From positions 1-6,485 of the forward strand of contig JAGRJA010000435.1 in NCBI GenBank assembly GCA_020443005.1: a stretch of DNA of 6,485 nucleotides, read 5' to 3'. This DNA comes from Pseudomonadales bacterium. Its GTDB lineage: Bacteria; Pseudomonadota; Gammaproteobacteria; Pseudomonadales; UBA7239. Position 1 is the first letter of the stretch. Each line of letters begins with the position of its first letter. Under the pieces are notes generated by a model. It made no database searches. It was not told the origin of the DNA and worked only from the letters and a program-made list of their open reading frames with translations. Shown piece after piece: positions 1 to 5,424 of this stretch. The translations under genes and the position numbers were made by a program.

Positions 1-60
1 AATTTCAATTCCAAGCAGAGCAAGAATGATGATTGCGATAGAGCATTCCACGGTGGTCAT
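1..60 (-). CDS. N-terminus of a small hydrophobic protein, cut by the window edge
   Basis: An ATG at position 60 opens a frame that stays open to the left edge, giving about 20 residues (MTTVECSIAIIILALLGIEI). Residues 7-18 are a run of Ile, Leu and Ala that looks like the start of a membrane helix or signal anchor. A weak AAGG lies about 12 bases upstream of the ATG. The frame has the same direction as the gene before it and starts about 90 bases after that gene's stop. I do not recognise the family, and so short a piece could be chance. Confidence 0.4.
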   Translation of the reverse strand, partial: MTTVECSIAIIILALLGIEI

Positions 61-149
61 GCGTAAGAACCTTGTGATAACAGTTGTTGATCGGCCTTAA
101 AGGCGTGTGTCGTTAATAAAAACACCTGAATGACGAATAACAGAGAGTG

Positions 150-434
150 TCAATGCTGCTGTTTTTCAAAAGAGGCCAGTTGCTCGGGCGTGGCTTCTTT
201 CTGATAAAGTTTTTTCCACTCGTTGTAAGGCATGCCGTAAACAATTTCACGGGCGGCTTCGTAGTCGATTTGTTCACCGCGTTCTTCAGCGGCAGCCACA
301 TACCATTTCGATAAGCAGTTTCGGCAAAAACCGGCCAGGTTCATCAGGTCGATATTTTGAGCGTCCTTGCGTGAGTCAAGGTGTTCAAGCAAGCGGCGAA
401 ATACAGCGGCTTCGATTTCGTTTTGTTGGTTCAT
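150..434 (-). CDS. DUF1244 family protein
   Basis: This 94-residue soluble protein matches the DUF1244 (SMc04008-like) family from memory of its conserved core. The pattern seen is an N-terminal helix (AAVFRRLLEHLDSR), then a DLMNLAGFCRNCLSKWY segment with C37 and C40 as a CxxC pair, then a YGMPYNEWK motif near residues 66-74. The length is normal for the family, which is widespread in proteobacteria and has no established function. The ATG follows an AGGA about 9 bases upstream. A candidate promoter lies in the 121-base gap to the preceding gene, so it is probably transcribed separately from the operon upstream, although read-through is possible. The CxxC could bind metal or act in redox, but that is only inference. 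Confidence 0.85.
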   Translation of the reverse strand: MNQQNEIEAAVFRRLLEHLDSRKDAQNIDLMNLAGFCRNCLSKWYVAAAEERGEQIDYEAAREIVYGMPYNEWKKLYQKEATPEQLASFEKQQH

Positions 435-487
435 GACGGTTTTCCTGAAAACACGAGAAATTGAGAGGTAATCAATAGGGTAAATAC

Positions 488-539
488 ACTATACCTTCAC
501 TACACCTTGCATAATGAGTTTGCCGAAAACAGAAAGCAA
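488..539 (-). promoter_or_regulatory. Candidate sigma-70 promoter(s) for the DUF1244 gene
   Basis: Read on the minus strand, TTGCTT (534-539) and CATTAT (511-516) are separated by exactly 17 bases and resemble -35 and -10 boxes. A second, better -10-like hexamer, TATAGT (488-493, five of six matches), lies closer to the gene but lacks a good -35. No terminator was seen between the glutathione transferase gene and this region. The call rests on consensus resemblance only. Confidence 0.35.
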
Positions 540-555
540 GTTTTTGTAATGCGCT

Positions 556-1257
556 TCAATGACTCAGGGCGCAAACGGTTTGGGCTTTGATAGATGCGGG
601 GCGTGCGATGCATTTTTGCAGCCAGCGTTCAACAGCGGGGTAATCATCAAAACCAATGTGATCACGCGCTTCATAGAAGCCGACCAGTGTATTGACCCAT
701 GGGTAGATGCTCATGTCGACGATGCTGTAGTCACTGCCCAGCATAAACACACGCTGTTCCAGTTGCTTGTCGAGAACCCCCAGCAGGCGTTTGCACTCCT
801 GTGTGTAACGGTTTACCGGGTAGGGGTGGTCACAGGTTTCAGTGGCAAATTTGTAGAAGTGCCCGAATTGCCCGAACATCGGGCCGATGTGTGCAGCCTG
901 GAAGAACAGCCATTGCTGACAGAGGCGTTTACCTTCGTTATCGTCAGGCATGAATTTGCCGGACTTTTCTGCCAGATACAGGAGGATCGCACAGGACTCC
1001 ATCAGCGTAACAGCTTCATCCTCTGACCCGTTGGGGTCGATAATCGCCGGAATTTTTCCGTTCGGGTTAAGTGCTGCAAATGCCGGTGTGTGTTGATCCC
1101 CTTTGAGAATGTTGATCAGGTGGGGTTCATAGGCGAGTCCCATTTCTTCCAGTGCACTTGCCACCTTGATGCCGTTCGGAGTATTCATCGAATATAACTG
1201 GATGGCATCGGCTTGCCGAGGTGGAAACACTTCATAAAGTGGATGCGTGTAGTGCAT
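556..1257 (-). CDS. Glutathione S-transferase, Nu-class (YfcG/YghU-like)
   Basis: The 233-residue protein is a full-length cytosolic glutathione transferase. The thioredoxin-fold N-domain (about 18-102) carries TPNG at 26-29, the motif in which E. coli YfcG and YghU use Thr and Asn instead of a catalytic Tyr or Ser. It also has NPNGKIPAI (64-72) with the cis-proline P70, and E87-S88, which bind the glutathione gamma-glutamyl group. The helical C-domain (about 110-225) has the conserved SDYSIVDMSIYPW segment (175-187) with D181. Known Nu-class members have disulfide-bond reductase and peroxidase activity with glutathione, so that activity is likelier than classical conjugation. The ATG is set by a strong AAGGAGGAG. 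It is the last gene of a predicted five-gene operon, 60 bases after the GFA gene. The physiological substrate is unknown. Confidence 0.92.
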   Translation of the reverse strand: MHYTHPLYEVFPPRQADAIQLYSMNTPNGIKVASALEEMGLAYEPHLINILKGDQHTPAFAALNPNGKIPAIIDPNGSEDEAVTLMESCAILLYLAEKSGKFMPDDNEGKRLCQQWLFFQAAHIGPMFGQFGHFYKFATETCDHPYPVNRYTQECKRLLGVLDKQLEQRVFMLGSDYSIVDMSIYPWVNTLVGFYEARDHIGFDDYPAVERWLQKCIARPASIKAQTVCALSH

Positions 1258-1265
1258 GCAATATT

Positions 1266-1274
1266 CTCCTCCTT
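1266..1274 (-). promoter_or_regulatory. Strong ribosome binding site of the glutathione transferase gene
   Basis: AAGGAGGAG sits 8 bases before the ATG at 1257 and is the closest match to the anti-Shine-Dalgarno sequence in the window. It fixes the start and suggests that this last gene of the operon is translated efficiently. Confidence 0.75.
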
Positions 1275-1317
1275 TTTATTAACGGGATGTGCTGCCTGAG
1301 CCTATTTACCCAGGCTG

Positions 1318-1719
1318 TCATTCAGGTAATTTATCGAATTTTGGCAGCCTGTCTTCAAAATGATGCCAGGGTGCGGCTGATGCCATATAAATGTGAAAAT
1401 CAGGTGTTTTTGAAGGCGTGTTATCCAGTAGGCCTAATCGTAAATTGGTGATATCCCAATGGGTTTTTTCAGTGAACAGGCTGCTGCCACAAACCGAACA
1501 GAATGCGCAGCGTGATTTTTCACTTTTGTAGTAATAGCCAATGGTTTGCCCGCCTTCAATAATTTGCAGCTTGTTTTTATTAATGCCGCCAAATGCAGCA
1601 AAGGCTGAGCCTGAAATTTTTTGGCACTCCTTGCAATGACAGTAACCTGCGTAGTCAAAGTCATCGTCAAGGGTCATTTTGACGGTGCCGCAGAGGCATG
1701 AGGCAGACAGGGTTTTCAT
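1318..1719 (-). CDS. GFA (CENP-V/GFA domain) zinc-binding family protein
   Basis: The 133-residue protein is the size of a single GFA domain. The zinc-ligand cysteines of the family are visible: CLCG at 8-11 (C8, C10), CHCKEC at 27-32 (C27, C29, C32) and CAFCSVCGS around 71-79 (C74 and C77, with C71 nearby). The founding member, Gfa of Paracoccus, was linked to S-hydroxymethylglutathione formation from formaldehyde and glutathione. Most homologues are not shown to do this, so only the family can be assigned. The ATG has just a weak GGAA about 12 bases upstream, and translation may depend partly on coupling. It lies 54 bases after the AhpD-like gene and 60 bases before the glutathione transferase gene, which is a suggestive thiol-linked context. 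Confidence 0.9.
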   Translation of the reverse strand: MKTLSASCLCGTVKMTLDDDFDYAGYCHCKECQKISGSAFAAFGGINKNKLQIIEGGQTIGYYYKSEKSRCAFCSVCGSSLFTEKTHWDITNLRLGLLDNTPSKTPDFHIYMASAAPWHHFEDRLPKFDKLPE

Positions 1720-1773
1720 AGCAGGGTTTTTCCATTGTTAAGGAAGCGGACGACCACGAATTGAAAATTTGCG

Positions 1774-2259
1774 TCAGTCAAAACTGAGACCACAACTTTG
1801 ATCAACCTTGAGCACATGCATGATGCGACCATTTGCCATAATGCCGGCGATAATACAGCTCAATTCAAAAATTTCCTCGTCGCTGAAAAGTGCATGCATT
1901 TGCTTGAAGTAATCGTCGTCAAGCGCAGTATCGTTTCGTACAAACTTGTCGGCGTAATCAATGGCCTGTTTTTCACGATCATTGAAAAGGGTGCTGTTCT
2001 GCCAGTTTTCTACTTCAGCATAGAATGTTTCATCGATGCCGTGTTCGGCCAGTTCAGGGAAGCGATAACCGAGGCAGAGTTCACAGCGGTTTAATTGCGC
2101 AATACGCATACGAGCTGCTTCCCTTATACGGGGTGACAAGTTGATTTTCCCGTAAATTTTTCCTGAAACATTGGCCAATGCCCGGCCAAGTTCAGGTTGC
2201 ATGCCGTATACGCGAAGCTGTTCGGGGCCTTCGCCTTCGGGAATTCGGATTCGAGCCAT
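1774..2259 (-). CDS. Carboxymuconolactone decarboxylase / AhpD-like family protein
   Basis: From the ATG at 2259 the protein has 161 residues. The all-helical AhpD-like core shows as REAARMRIAQLNRCELCLGY (47-65), with the redox-type CxxC at C59 and C62, followed by AEHG (71-74). The AhpD histidine four residues after the second Cys is replaced by Arg here (R66), as in many uncharacterised members, so peroxidase-reductase activity cannot be assumed. Later parts include the DREKQAIDYADKF helix (94-106) and a C-terminal helix with NGRIMH (143-148). A longer reading from a TTG at 2286 would add nine residues and overlap the previous stop. I prefer the ATG because AGGAG lies 6 bases upstream of it. 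It is the third gene of the predicted operon, 23 bases after the DUF1648 gene. Substrate unknown. Confidence 0.88.
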   Translation of the reverse strand: MARIRIPEGEGPEQLRVYGMQPELGRALANVSGKIYGKINLSPRIREAARMRIAQLNRCELCLGYRFPELAEHGIDETFYAEVENWQNSTLFNDREKQAIDYADKFVRNDTALDDDYFKQMHALFSDEEIFELSCIIAGIMANGRIMHVLKVDQSCGLSFD

Positions 2260-2265
2260 TGGGTT

Positions 2266-2270
2266 CTCCT
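2266..2270 (-). promoter_or_regulatory. Ribosome binding site that decides the AhpD-like gene start
   Basis: AGGAG lies 6 bases before the ATG at 2259. The alternative TTG at 2286 has no comparable site, so this element supports the 161-residue product. Confidence 0.7.
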
Positions 2271-2282
2271 GTAAACAGATCG

Positions 2283-2780
2283 TCAAACCACATGTTGTGG
2301 CGGTTTGAAGGTTTTAATTAAACGGTACAGCCAGATCGCAATGTAAACCATGAAAGCGATAAAGACCGGAAAAAACAGTCCTTCGTTTAATCGGGGGTCT
2401 GGTTGCATATTGGCTTCTATGACAAAACCGAGTGTGATGAAATGAAAGCTGAAGAGGGCTACACCAAACTCGAACATGACAGCGCGCCATTTTTCGAGCA
2501 ATAAGGGAATATTTTCTTCCTTTAACCAGTAATCCTTATAGGGAAGGTTGAGCCATTTTTTCGGAGTGCTTGTGATCAGTTTTTCGGAAAAAAACACCAG
2601 CAGAAACATCGGTAAATAAACCACTGTAATCATAAGGCCGATAAAAAAAGTCTTGGATGACCAGCCATTCGGGTAGCCGCCACTGCCAAAATGGCTGGCA
2701 ATGGTATCCGGTAAAATGAAATAGCCGGCTAATGCGAGTAACAGGTTTGCCAGAAAAATACCGAGGAATAACATTTTCAT
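2283..2780 (-). CDS. DUF1648 domain-containing four-helix membrane protein
   Basis: The 165-residue protein has four predicted membrane helices at about 4-22, 45-64, 102-122 and 134-155. The loop after helix 1, LPDTIASHFGSGGYPNGWSSK (residues 23-43), fits the DUF1648 signature: Pro, then a HF pair and a GxPxGW-type turn. That domain is known from SdpI-like immunity proteins and many uncharacterised inner-membrane proteins. This one is a single short copy with no extra SdpI-type domain obvious. A cytoplasmic or periplasmic loop (about 72-100) is rich in Lys, Trp and Tyr (PYKDYWLKEEN). It starts 27 bases after the hydroxylase-like gene and is followed closely by the AhpD-like gene, so it is probably co-transcribed. 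Function is unknown; it might accompany the membrane hydroxylase. Confidence 0.82.
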   Translation of the reverse strand: MKMLFLGIFLANLLLALAGYFILPDTIASHFGSGGYPNGWSSKTFFIGLMITVVYLPMFLLVFFSEKLITSTPKKWLNLPYKDYWLKEENIPLLLEKWRAVMFEFGVALFSFHFITLGFVIEANMQPDPRLNEGLFFPVFIAFMVYIAIWLYRLIKTFKPPQHVV

Positions 2781-2807
2781 GCAGAGTGCCTGCGTCAGGT
2801 TAGGGTG

Positions 2808-3629
2808 TTAGGGATTGAGAGCCGCAGATTGCGGGTTTTGTTTCATTGAGGCAGTGCGCTGCTGAATCTCCTCAAGTGTTTTATAGTATTCCTTGTGCGT
2901 GGTATTGAACCCGATATCCCACCAGCGAAAATAGAGCGCGTAATTACCCCTGTAATATTTGTGATGCATGTTATGGTTGGTGCTTGTATTGAGATAAAAA
3001 CCCACCTTGCTGTTGGTGAGCCATTTTGGGTAAACCTCATAACCCAGATGCCCGCCGACCACAAAAAAACTGCTCCACAAAACAAACACAAACAGTGCAA
3101 GCGGGTGAACAGGAAAATCAAAGGCAAAAACAAAAATGATGCCACCTTCAAATATGGCCTCAATTGGGTGGAAAGCATAGCCTGCCCACGGAGAGGGGTT
3201 GTTGAAAGTGTGGTGAGTAGCATGTGTGGTTCTATAGAGCAGGCGACTATGCAATAAACGATGCATCCAGTAAAAGTAGGCATCGTGAATTACGATCATG
3301 AGCAGGATGCTGCACCCCAGCCAGGCCATGCTGTGCTGATGTATATCGAAATAGAACTGCGTGTATGGCAAAATCGCCGGATGAAAAACAATGATGGCTT
3401 CCAGTCCAAATATACAAAAGGCCATTACCGAAAGCAGGAATTCCCGCAGGAGCTGTTTTCTGCCCGGTGCGGCAGATTGTACTTTCATGTGCTGCCAGCG
3501 TTGTTTCATGATGATGTAAAACAACAGGTATCCCAGGCTGGCGAACAGACAGTAACGCAGAAAATTCCCGCCTGCTGCAATTGCGAAGGTGCCGACCATG
3601 CCTTTGGATAACAGAAATTCTTCAAACAT
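2808..3629 (-). CDS. Fatty acid hydroxylase / sterol desaturase superfamily membrane protein
   Basis: This integral membrane protein carries the histidine clusters of the di-iron fatty acid hydroxylase superfamily. Counted from the TTG at 3665 they are HDAYFYWMHRLLH (H127, H135, H139), HATHH (H148, H151, H152) and HNMHH (H231, H234, H235), with further conserved-looking H166 and H206. Hydrophobic segments occur near 24-53, 77-95, 114-126 and 172-205. The family hydroxylates or desaturates lipids and sterols using O2. The substrate cannot be told here. I chose the ATG at 3629 (273 residues). The frame extends to a TTG at 3665 (285 residues), but that codon overlaps a possible -10 box and has no ribosome binding site. 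Even the ATG has only a weak AAGA upstream. It is the first gene of the predicted five-gene operon and lies downstream of a CRP-type palindrome. Confidence 0.9.
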   Translation of the reverse strand: MFEEFLLSKGMVGTFAIAAGGNFLRYCLFASLGYLLFYIIMKQRWQHMKVQSAAPGRKQLLREFLLSVMAFCIFGLEAIIVFHPAILPYTQFYFDIHQHSMAWLGCSILLMIVIHDAYFYWMHRLLHSRLLYRTTHATHHTFNNPSPWAGYAFHPIEAIFEGGIIFVFAFDFPVHPLALFVFVLWSSFFVVGGHLGYEVYPKWLTNSKVGFYLNTSTNHNMHHKYYRGNYALYFRWWDIGFNTTHKEYYKTLEEIQQRTASMKQNPQSAALNP

Positions 3630-3659
3630 ACCTCGTATCTTCGCATGGAATTTCCATCC

Positions 3660-3665
3660 ATACAA
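3660..3665 (-). promoter_or_regulatory. Possible weak -10 box of the hydroxylase-led operon
   Basis: TTGTAT on the minus strand matches TATAAT at only three of six positions. It is listed because initiation about 7 bases downstream would put the centre of the TGTGA-N6-TCACA palindrome near -61, the classical spacing for class I CRP activation, where poor core promoters are usual. Tentative. Confidence 0.22.
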
Positions 3666-3705
3666 TTTGCCAGTGTGTCTTGCTTGCCTAACCCGGATTT
3701 TTGGG

Positions 3706-3721
3706 TGTGAGCTGCCTCACA
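3706..3721. promoter_or_regulatory. CRP/Vfr-type binding site (TGTGA-N6-TCACA)
   Basis: The 16-base element reads TGTGAGCTGCCTCACA. Both five-base half-sites match the CRP consensus exactly at the right six-base spacing, and the inner G/C pair extends each arm to six. It lies in the 166-base gap between the Ltp2-like gene and the hydroxylase-like gene, with its centre about 84 bases before the chosen ATG. It is therefore placed to activate the five-gene operon rather than the steroid module, which ends before it. Binding by CRP, Vfr or another CRP/FNR protein is inferred from the motif alone. Confidence 0.6.
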
Positions 3722-3748
3722 TGCGGATAAAAAATGCTTGGCAAAAAG

Positions 3749-3776
3749 AAAAAAACCGGCAAAAGCCGGCTTTTTT
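3749..3776 (-). terminator. Rho-independent terminator after the Ltp2-like gene
   Basis: Read on the minus strand, GCCGG-TTTT-... forms a compact five-base-pair GC stem (CCGGC at 3756-3760 with GCCGG at 3765-3769) around a four-base loop, followed by seven T (3749-3755). It starts about 20 bases after the stop of the Ltp2-like gene. The other flank has six T on the plus strand (3771-3776), so the structure could work both ways, but no plus-strand gene needs it. It separates the steroid module from the next operon. Confidence 0.85.
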
Positions 3777-3795
3777 CAGGGTAGTGTAATGTGAC

Positions 3796-4980
3796 TTACT
3801 CTTCCAGTTTACCGAGCAACATGCCGCCAGTGGGGATGCCAACGCCCGAAGTGACCAGCACTGTGTTGATGGTTTTCTTAGGCTGGTTATTGGAGGTGCC
3901 ACGAACCAGCCTCACACCTTCGTTAACACCATTCATGCCGTGAATGTAGGCTTCACTCAGCTGGCCACCATGTGTATTGGTGGGGAGTCGGCCGTCAGGG
4001 CGGAGTGCGCCGCTGAGAACAAACTCGGCAGATTTGCCCGGTTCAGCCAGTCCCCAGCTTTCGAGTTGCCACATGACGATAGCCGTGAAAGCATCGTAAA
4101 TAATGGCAGCATCAATATCATCGGGTGTCAGGCCGGATTGTGCATAGGCTTGCTGAGCCGCGATGTCCATCGATTTTATGGCGGCAATTTCTTCGTGATA
4201 GAAACTGGTCATGGCTTCCATGTTCTTTTCGGCACACATGCCAACACCTTTGACCATGACAGGCTCATTGTTGAGCTGTTTGGCTTTCTCCGGTGACACG
4301 AGCACAACGGCACAGCCACCGTCCGATTCCTGGCAGCAATCAAACAAACCGAAGGGCAAGGCAATTGCTTTACCGTTATCGTAGTCTTCGCGGGTCATCG
4401 GACGATTGTGGAAAAAAGCCCGCGGGTTGGTTACGGCGTAATCGCGGGTGGCCATGGCAATTTCAGCCAGTGCATCCTTGGTGTCGCCATAAAGGTGTTC
4501 ATAACGACGGTGATACATGGCAACCCACGAGGCGGGGGTAATCAGGCCATAAGGCAGGTACCAGCCATAGTGGATCATGTCACCGGTGACGATATCGCCG
4601 GAAACGCCTGAAGAGAAACGATGACCGGAACGGCCATTCAGCGCGCGGTAACAAACAACCACTTCGGCGGCGCCGGTAGCGATGGCCATTACTGCCTGAT
4701 GAATGGTGCCGGTAGGCGCTCCTCCACCGTGGGGTACGCGAGAATAGAAGGAAAGGTCGCCACATCCAATGGCGCGAGCCACTTCAATCTCGTCGTTGGT
4801 GTCCATGGTGAAGGTACACATGCCATCGACTTCGGAGGGCTTGATGCCGGCATCCTTGAGCGCATCGAGCACAGCTTCACAGGCAAGTGATAATTCCGAT
4901 CGACCTGAGTTTTTGGAAAATTCTGTGGTGCCAACACCAACGATGGCAGCCTTGTCTTTAAAATTTGCAACTGTAGCCAT
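3796..4980 (-). CDS. ltp2: Ltp2-like steroid side-chain aldolase (thiolase-fold lipid-transfer protein)
   Basis: The 394-residue protein is a full-length SCP-x/thiolase-like family member. Residues 9-20 (DKAAIVGVGTTE) begin the N-terminal thiolase half and C-terminal elements include NTHGGQLSEAYIHG (335-348). Where a thiolase has its nucleophile in GGxCxSG, this protein reads GGGAPTG (85-91), so Ala replaces Cys and normal thiolysis is unlikely. Tyr295 (in IIYDAF) and Tyr345 (in SEAYIHG) are 50 residues apart, matching the pair I recall as catalytic in Thermomonospora curvata Ltp2 (Tyr294, Tyr344). Ltp2 cleaves 17-hydroxy-C22 steroid-CoA esters to a 17-keto steroid and propionyl-CoA, in complex with the ChsH2 DUF35 domain, which is encoded two genes upstream here. 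Start: AAGGGG 7 bases upstream, overlapping the end of the previous gene with a 2-base gap. Proteobacterial counterparts have been called Sal. The exact substrate is inferred. Confidence 0.87.
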   Translation of the reverse strand: MATVANFKDKAAIVGVGTTEFSKNSGRSELSLACEAVLDALKDAGIKPSEVDGMCTFTMDTNDEIEVARAIGCGDLSFYSRVPHGGGAPTGTIHQAVMAIATGAAEVVVCYRALNGRSGHRFSSGVSGDIVTGDMIHYGWYLPYGLITPASWVAMYHRRYEHLYGDTKDALAEIAMATRDYAVTNPRAFFHNRPMTREDYDNGKAIALPFGLFDCCQESDGGCAVVLVSPEKAKQLNNEPVMVKGVGMCAEKNMEAMTSFYHEEIAAIKSMDIAAQQAYAQSGLTPDDIDAAIIYDAFTAIVMWQLESWGLAEPGKSAEFVLSGALRPDGRLPTNTHGGQLSEAYIHGMNGVNEGVRLVRGTSNNQPKKTINTVLVTSGVGIPTGGMLLGKLEE

Positions 4981-4982
4981 GA

Positions 4983-5411
4983 TTATTCCCCTTGGTTAGG
5001 TAGTTGGACGCGAGCGATACCGTCGAGGTGCATACCCCAGGCGCCCTTGCCAACCACCTTGATGTCTACGATGCCGGTTGCGTCTTCCTTGGCAACGACT
5101 TCTCCGGTTATCTTCAATACTTCGCCGGGCTGAACCGGAGCACCGAGTTTGATGTTCACGCGTTTAAGTGTGCTTTCCGGGCCGGCCCAATCGGTGATAA
5201 AACGACCAACCAGACCGTTGTCGGTGAGGATGTTAGGGAAAACATTGCCGAGGCCGGAAGCATTGGCTGCACCCTTGTTATGGTGTACCGGCGTGAAGTC
5301 GCGGGACGCAATAGCACCTGCAACAACAAAGCTGACATTGATATCCACGGGCAGTTCAGGGAGCTGGTCGCCAACATTCACTGCACCGAATTTCAGAGTT
5401 TCAGTATTCAT
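4983..5411 (-). CDS. chsH1: ChsH1-like MaoC-family steroid enoyl-CoA hydratase subunit
   Basis: The 142-residue protein is a single hot-dog domain of the MaoC/hydratase-2 type. The catalytic signature is in SRDFTPVHHNK (36-46), with D38 and H43 spaced five apart as in M. tuberculosis ChsH1 (Asp29 and His34 from memory). The following NVFPNILTDNGLVGRF and TDWAGP segments (56-78) also resemble ChsH1. In the known system ChsH1 supplies the active site and ChsH2 the partner fold, and the heteromer hydrates 3-oxo-pregna-4,17-diene-20-carboxyl-CoA. The start is fixed by AAGGAG 7 bases upstream, which overlaps the stop codon of the preceding gene, suggesting translational coupling. The stop lies 2 bases before the Ltp2-like ATG. 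A role on a related short acyl chain is possible. Confidence 0.87.
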   Translation of the reverse strand: MNTETLKFGAVNVGDQLPELPVDINVSFVVAGAIASRDFTPVHHNKGAANASGLGNVFPNILTDNGLVGRFITDWAGPESTLKRVNIKLGAPVQPGEVLKITGEVVAKEDATGIVDIKVVGKGAWGMHLDGIARVQLPNQGE

Positions 5412-5418
5412 TATGTTG

Positions 5419-5424
5419 CTCCTT
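5419..5424 (-). promoter_or_regulatory. Ribosome binding site of the ChsH1-like gene overlapping the ChsH2-like stop
   Basis: AAGGAG includes the last two bases of the upstream TAA stop codon (5423-5425) and lies 7 bases before the ATG at 5411. This suits coupled, balanced synthesis of two subunits of one complex. Confidence 0.65.

Noticed and set aside
559..1026. Plus-strand open frame of 155 codons
   Set aside because: It is antisense to the glutathione transferase gene, has no recognisable domain and does not fit the otherwise uniform minus-strand gene order.
1280..1317. Inverted repeat after the GFA gene (AGCCT...AGGCT, with an alternative GCCTG...CAGGC pairing)
   Set aside because: The stem is only five base pairs and no T-tract follows on the minus strand, so a terminator inside the operon is not supported.
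2260..2286. N-terminal extension of the AhpD-like protein from a TTG at 2286
   Set aside because: The downstream ATG has a well-spaced AGGAG, while the TTG overlaps the previous stop codon and lacks such a site.
2843..3283. Second minus-strand frame of 146 codons inside the hydroxylase-like gene
   Set aside because: It is out of frame with the gene bearing all three histidine clusters and contains no coherent motif, so it is a frame shadow.
3796..4980. Annotation as a biosynthetic or degradative acetyl-CoA acetyltransferase
   Set aside because: The nucleophile cysteine is missing and the neighbours are ChsH1- and ChsH2-like, which fits the Ltp2 aldolase branch better.
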